This document shows, in pieces, positions 15,401 to 16,984 of a DNA stretch of 16,984 nucleotides (its first letter is position 1; each line of letters opens with the position of its first letter). The position numbers and the translations under genes were made by a program. Source of the stretch: OMOG01 sp041485845 (GTDB lineage: Bacteria > Acidobacteriota > Terriglobia > Bryobacterales > Bryobacteraceae). The notes under the pieces are model-generated. The model saw only the letters and a list, made by a program, of their open reading frames with translations, was not told where the DNA came from and made no database searches. The stretch covers positions 1-16,984 of the forward strand of contig JBGPKH010000127.1 of the NCBI GenBank assembly GCA_041485845.1. The letters run 5' to 3'.

Positions 15401-15706
15401 AGCCAGGGTCCGGCCGCGGTAGACCACCTGGATCGATTGGCCGGATTCCACTCTGCCGGTATCCCAGAGATCGCCCGTGCCGGCCGCGAGCGCGCGGTCG
15501 CTCGAGGCTACGCGGATGCGGTAAGCTGTCTGGCGTAGTCCGCGAGCTTTGTGGTCCATGGCCGCGAGCGTCCAGCTCAGGCGCGGATCGGCGACGTCGA
15601 TGCCTTGGGGGTTGGCGCGGTATTCACAGCGCAGTTGCTGGGGGCGGACACTGGCCGCAGCATACATAGTAGTGGCGATCAGACAGCAAAAGAGCAGGGG
15701 CTTCAT
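12464..15706 (-). CDS. Secreted alpha-L-rhamnosidase, glycoside hydrolase family 78
   Basis: Exported inverting glycosidase of 1080 aa that removes terminal alpha-L-rhamnose from plant glycosides or polysaccharides. A signal peptide (about 1-18, MKPLLFCCLIATTMYAAA) is followed by an Fn3-like domain (RCEYRANPQGIDVADPRLSW). Next come beta-sandwich domains, including the rhamnosidase N domain (about 340-510, 'LYLNGVKVGDHVLSPGLTDY'), and then the (alpha/alpha)6 barrel. DCPQRDERQGWLGD begins at Asp657 and supplies the likely general acid Glu663. TIWELW supplies the likely general base Glu938, a separation close to that in characterised GH78 enzymes. The C-terminal 'FQHVVIRPYP' beta domain ends the protein. 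The start was set at ATG 15706 because of the signal peptide and GGGAGAAAG upstream. It is divergent from the TPR gene; a hairpin array follows its stop. Confidence 0.95.
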   Translation of the reverse strand: MKPLLFCCLIATTMYAAASVRPQQLRCEYRANPQGIDVADPRLSWTLAAMDHKARGLRQTAYRIRVASSDRALAAGTGDLWDTGRVESGQSIQVVYRGRTLASGASAFWKVQVWDQDGKASDWSQPARWSMGLLHAEDWHGRWIGREEAGVVMDPGSPYQALLGARWIWDVANAQAGAPAGERFFRETFTVPADRKVVRALCVAGAANQAQVFFNGEAIAAGAGAALPAGRDVTPLIHSGENAVAIRTIHGRAGTPAGLIAAIRIEFTAGEPLLIQTGGHWRATAKPEPGWEKPAYLDSAWPPAKELGDYGMAPWGAAGFAAEHRLPARLLRKEFDAPKKVRLAMVHYSGLGLSELYLNGVKVGDHVLSPGLTDYDKHVLYVTFDVTRQIAAGRNALGLVLGNGRYYAPRGQPSQPDARHFGFPKAIVQLAIEYEDGSRSSVVSDDTWKLTTAGPIRANNEYDGEEYDARMELASWSRAGFDDSRWESAQIVPPPAGILAAQMAEPLRVTETLKPVSVKKLAPGVWIFDMGQNMVGWCRLKVAGPKGTQVMLRHAETLNPDGSLYTANLRSARATDLYILKGEGAETWEPRFTYHGFRFVEVTGFPGEPAAAALEGRVVHDDMAKTAGFVSSNELLNQIHHNMFWGIRGNYRSIPTDCPQRDERQGWLGDRSQVSRSESYMFDVAAFYSKWMTDLADSQRPNGSIPVVSPNYWSFYYDDLTWPSTFLFLPGMLYEQYGDRRVLEREYPNMKKWIDHERTFLTNGLMPKDQYGDWCVPPEDPKLIHSQDPKRITDKTLLGTAYYYHLLRLMARYARLLDKPPEAAGFEMLASEVNEAFQKRFFKALDGVYDNGTQTSSILPLYFQMVPEDQRATVLASLTRKIEQESHGHVGTGLVGAQWLMRTLSDNGHADTAYQIATQKTYPGWGYMVEKGATTIWELWNGDTADPAMNSGNHVMQIGDLAVWMYEYLAGIRSDPEKPGFQHVVIRPYPAGDLTFVKATHQSMYGLIASSWKRGGGKFTLDVSVPPNSTATVWLPAKDAAAVTESGKPVKGARGVKFVRTEGGAALFEVESGSYTFGSM

Positions 15707-15708
15707 GG

Positions 15709-15737
15709 CTTTCTCCCGACTCCGCAACGTTAACATA
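15709..15737 (-). promoter_or_regulatory. -10-like box and ribosome-binding site of the rhamnosidase gene
   Basis: Minus-strand TATGTT (15737-15732) could be the -10, placing the start of transcription near 15725. GGGAGAAAG (15717-15709) is a good Shine-Dalgarno sequence with 6 nt between GGAG and the ATG at 15706. It supports 15706 over the longer in-frame reading beginning at 15736. Confidence 0.45.
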
Positions 15738-15768
15738 TGGATTGCATCCCCGGCACACCCGGCAAGCG

Positions 15769-15774
15769 TACTCT
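15769..15774 (+). promoter_or_regulatory. Possible -10 box of the TPR gene (TACTCT)
   Basis: TACTCT matches TATAAT at 3-4 positions depending on register and ends 5 nt before ATG 15780. No Shine-Dalgarno sequence is present in the short gap, so a near-leaderless transcript is suggested. Weak on its own. Confidence 0.3.
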
Positions 15775-15779
15775 TTGGT

Positions 15780-16847
15780 ATGTATCGCTGCGCCTGGCCG
15801 CTGCTTCTGAGCGCCGTTTCCTTGTCCGCCCAGGTAACGCCGGAAGCCCTGATCCGCGACGGGCACTACAAACGGGCGCTGGCCATGGTGGAGCCGAGAT
15901 ATCGCGCCAACCCCAACGATGCGGAGACGCTCTGGGCGATGTCCCACCTGAAGCAGGTATGGAAGGACCTCAAGGCTTCTCAGGAGCTGGCGGAGAAGGC
16001 GGTGGCGGCGGGCCCCAAGAGCGCGCGCTATCACTTGCGCCTGGCCGAAGCGGTGGGAGAAGAGGCCCAGCACGCCGGCAAGCTGCACCAGTTCGGCCTG
16101 GCACGCCGCTTCAAGAAGGAGATCGACACCGTCATGGCGCTCGATCCCAAGAACGTAGATGGGCTCAAGTTCCTGATGGAGTATTATTTCGAGGCGCCGG
16201 GGATCATGGGCGGCGACAAGGCCAAAGGCCGGGCGGCGGCGGAGCAGATCATGCGTCTCGATCCGGTGGAAGGCTATTTCGCGCAATTGGGTGTGGCGCG
16301 GCGCGAGAAGCAGGAGGTTCGGGCGGAAGATGTGTATCGCAAAGCGGTGGAGGCTCGGCCGTCCAGCTTTGCGGCGCACCTGGCGTTGGGGAACTACTAT
16401 CTCGGGCCGGGGAAGAAGTTTAGCGAGGCGGAGGCTCATGGGCGGGAGGCCGTCAAGATCGAGCCCGGACGCGTCCCCGGTCACCATCTGCTGGCGGGGG
16501 CGCTGGCGAGCCAGGACAAGTGGGCCGACCTGGACGCCGCGCTGGCCGCCGGCGAGCAGAACGTGCCAGACAATCTGCTGCCCTATTTCCGCGCCGGAAA
16601 TTTCTGTCTGGTGAAGGGGATCGAACTGCCGCGGGCGGAGCGCTACCTCCGCAAGTACCTGTCGCAGGAGCCGGAGCCCGACATGCCGACCCTCGGGCGC
16701 GCGCACTGGCGGCTGGGCCTGGTCCTCGAAAAGCAGGGACGCAAGAGCGAAGCGCTGGCGGAAGTGCAGACCGCGGTAAAGATGGATTCCAGCCTTACCC
16801 AGGCGAAGGACGACCTGAAGAGGCGCCGATCGGAGCCGCGACCGTAG
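15780..16847 (+). CDS. Exported tetratricopeptide-repeat (TPR) protein
   Basis: 355-aa protein with a short signal peptide (MYRCAWPLLLSAVSLSAQ, likely cut after about residue 17) and then helical TPR-like repeats through most of its length. Examples are 'DGHYKRALAMVEPRYRANPNDAETLWAMSHL', 'AYRKAVEARPSS'-type units (here EDVYRKAVEARPSSFAAHLALGNYY) and a closing 'AHWRLGLVLEKQGRKSEALAEVQTAVKMD'. Such solenoids bind other proteins in the periplasm; no catalytic domain is seen. The ATG at 15780 was chosen for the signal peptide; an in-frame extension to 15549 would overlap the divergent rhamnosidase gene and is rejected. The TAG stop (16845-16847) touches the first copy of the direct repeat that follows. 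Partner and role are unknown. Confidence 0.85.
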   Translation: MYRCAWPLLLSAVSLSAQVTPEALIRDGHYKRALAMVEPRYRANPNDAETLWAMSHLKQVWKDLKASQELAEKAVAAGPKSARYHLRLAEAVGEEAQHAGKLHQFGLARRFKKEIDTVMALDPKNVDGLKFLMEYYFEAPGIMGGDKAKGRAAAEQIMRLDPVEGYFAQLGVARREKQEVRAEDVYRKAVEARPSSFAAHLALGNYYLGPGKKFSEAEAHGREAVKIEPGRVPGHHLLAGALASQDKWADLDAALAAGEQNVPDNLLPYFRAGNFCLVKGIELPRAERYLRKYLSQEPEPDMPTLGRAHWRLGLVLEKQGRKSEALAEVQTAVKMDSSLTQAKDDLKRRRSEPRP

Positions 16848-16888
16848 GGAGGTCCCGATGGGCCGTAGCGGCCCAGCAAAGGGCATGA
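16846..16888. repeat. 43-bp direct repeat, copy 1
   Basis: First of two copies starting 96 bp apart, identical at 39 of 43 positions. It contains a perfect 7-bp hairpin TGGGCCG-TAG-CGGCCCA (16859-16875). It starts at the stop codon of the TPR gene, so it would lie in that gene's 3' untranslated region. Confidence 0.85.
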
Positions 16889-16940
16889 AGACGCGGCCGG
16901 TGCGGGTCGGGTATTTTCGCCGGTTCTTCGCCGCGTCTTC
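16887..16940. repeat. 11-bp inverted repeat filling the spacer between direct repeats
   Basis: GAAGACGCGGC (16887-16897) and GCCGCGTCTTC (16930-16940) are perfect inverted copies around a 32-nt loop that includes an AT-rich GTATTTTC core. The spacer between the two 43-bp repeats is therefore a second stem-loop. Confidence 0.75.
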
Positions 16941-16941
16941 A

Positions 16942-16984
16942 AGGGAGGTCCCGATGGGCCGCGGTGGCCCACCAAAGGGCATGA
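16942..16984. repeat. 43-bp direct repeat, copy 2 (reaches window edge)
   Basis: Second copy, with 4 differences from copy 1. Its hairpin is TGGGCC...GGCCCA (16955-16971), with a G-T closing position in place of G-C and loop CGG in place of TAG. The array may continue past the window. Confidence 0.85.

Noticed and set aside
12701..15538. Long plus-strand open frames opposite the rhamnosidase gene (12701-13801 and 13847-15538)
   Set aside because: Antisense shadows; the minus strand holds a complete GH78 enzyme with catalytic motifs across the whole span.
15624..16982. Minus-strand open frame across the TPR gene whose start reads MPFGGPPRPIGTSL and repeats as MPFAGPLRPIGTSL
   Set aside because: The repeated peptide only reflects the 43-bp DNA repeat; the rest is antisense to the TPR gene with no recognisable domain.
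16846..16984. CRISPR array
   Set aside because: Only two repeats, the repeat-spacer unit is 96 bp, the spacer is itself an inverted repeat and no cas genes are near.

Overview
The window reads as chromosome of a high-GC, Gram-negative (diderm) bacterium. An LptD homologue shows an LPS-bearing outer membrane. A GMC dehydrogenase paired with a Tat-exported 'gluconate 2-dehydrogenase subunit 3', a GH78 rhamnosidase, an S9 peptidase and compact hairpin-rich intergenic repeats together suggest Acidobacteriota, perhaps near Solibacter/Bryobacter. That placement is inference from gene style; there is no rRNA or other marker here. No tRNA, rRNA, CRISPR array, transposase or phage gene is visible.

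Layout, left to right. 1-1804 (-): N-terminal ~600 residues of a secreted S9 prolyl-oligopeptidase-type peptidase, cut by the window edge. 1805-1915: divergent promoter region containing a GC-rich hairpin. 1916-5202 (+): a two-gene operon, an 825-residue multidomain glycosyltransferase overlapping by 4 bp a CBM9-like carbohydrate-binding protein. 5243-7693 (-): lptD, convergent with that operon. 7761-8600 (+): an RDD membrane protein with an N-terminal zinc ribbon. 8608-10832 (-): a two-gene operon, gluconate 2-dehydrogenase subunit-3-like protein followed by a GMC oxidoreductase. 10927-11910 (+): a peptidoglycan-binding-domain protein with an HELMH zinc-protease motif and no signal peptide. 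11941-12334 (-): an intact ParD-type antitoxin and a wrecked ParE toxin. 12406-12459: three back-to-back perfect hairpins just after the next gene's stop. 12464-15706 (-): GH78 alpha-L-rhamnosidase. 15780-16847 (+): exported TPR protein. 16846-16984: two copies of a 43-bp repeat with a 96-bp period, running off the window edge.

Most genes fit a free-living heterotroph that scavenges plant or microbial glycans and peptides: rhamnosidase, CBM9-like protein, exported peptidase and a periplasmic sugar/alcohol dehydrogenase. The glycosyltransferase and LptD concern the cell's own surface polysaccharide. Genes are mostly single units or pairs, not one large pathway cluster.

Three things deserve a second look: the signal-less PG-binding/HELMH protein, which resembles cargo-type metallopeptidases; the two intergenic hairpin/repeat families; and a recurring arrangement in which a -10-like hexamer sits only 5-9 nt before the start codon, suggesting leaderless transcripts for several genes. 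I did not find a clearly new multi-gene system.
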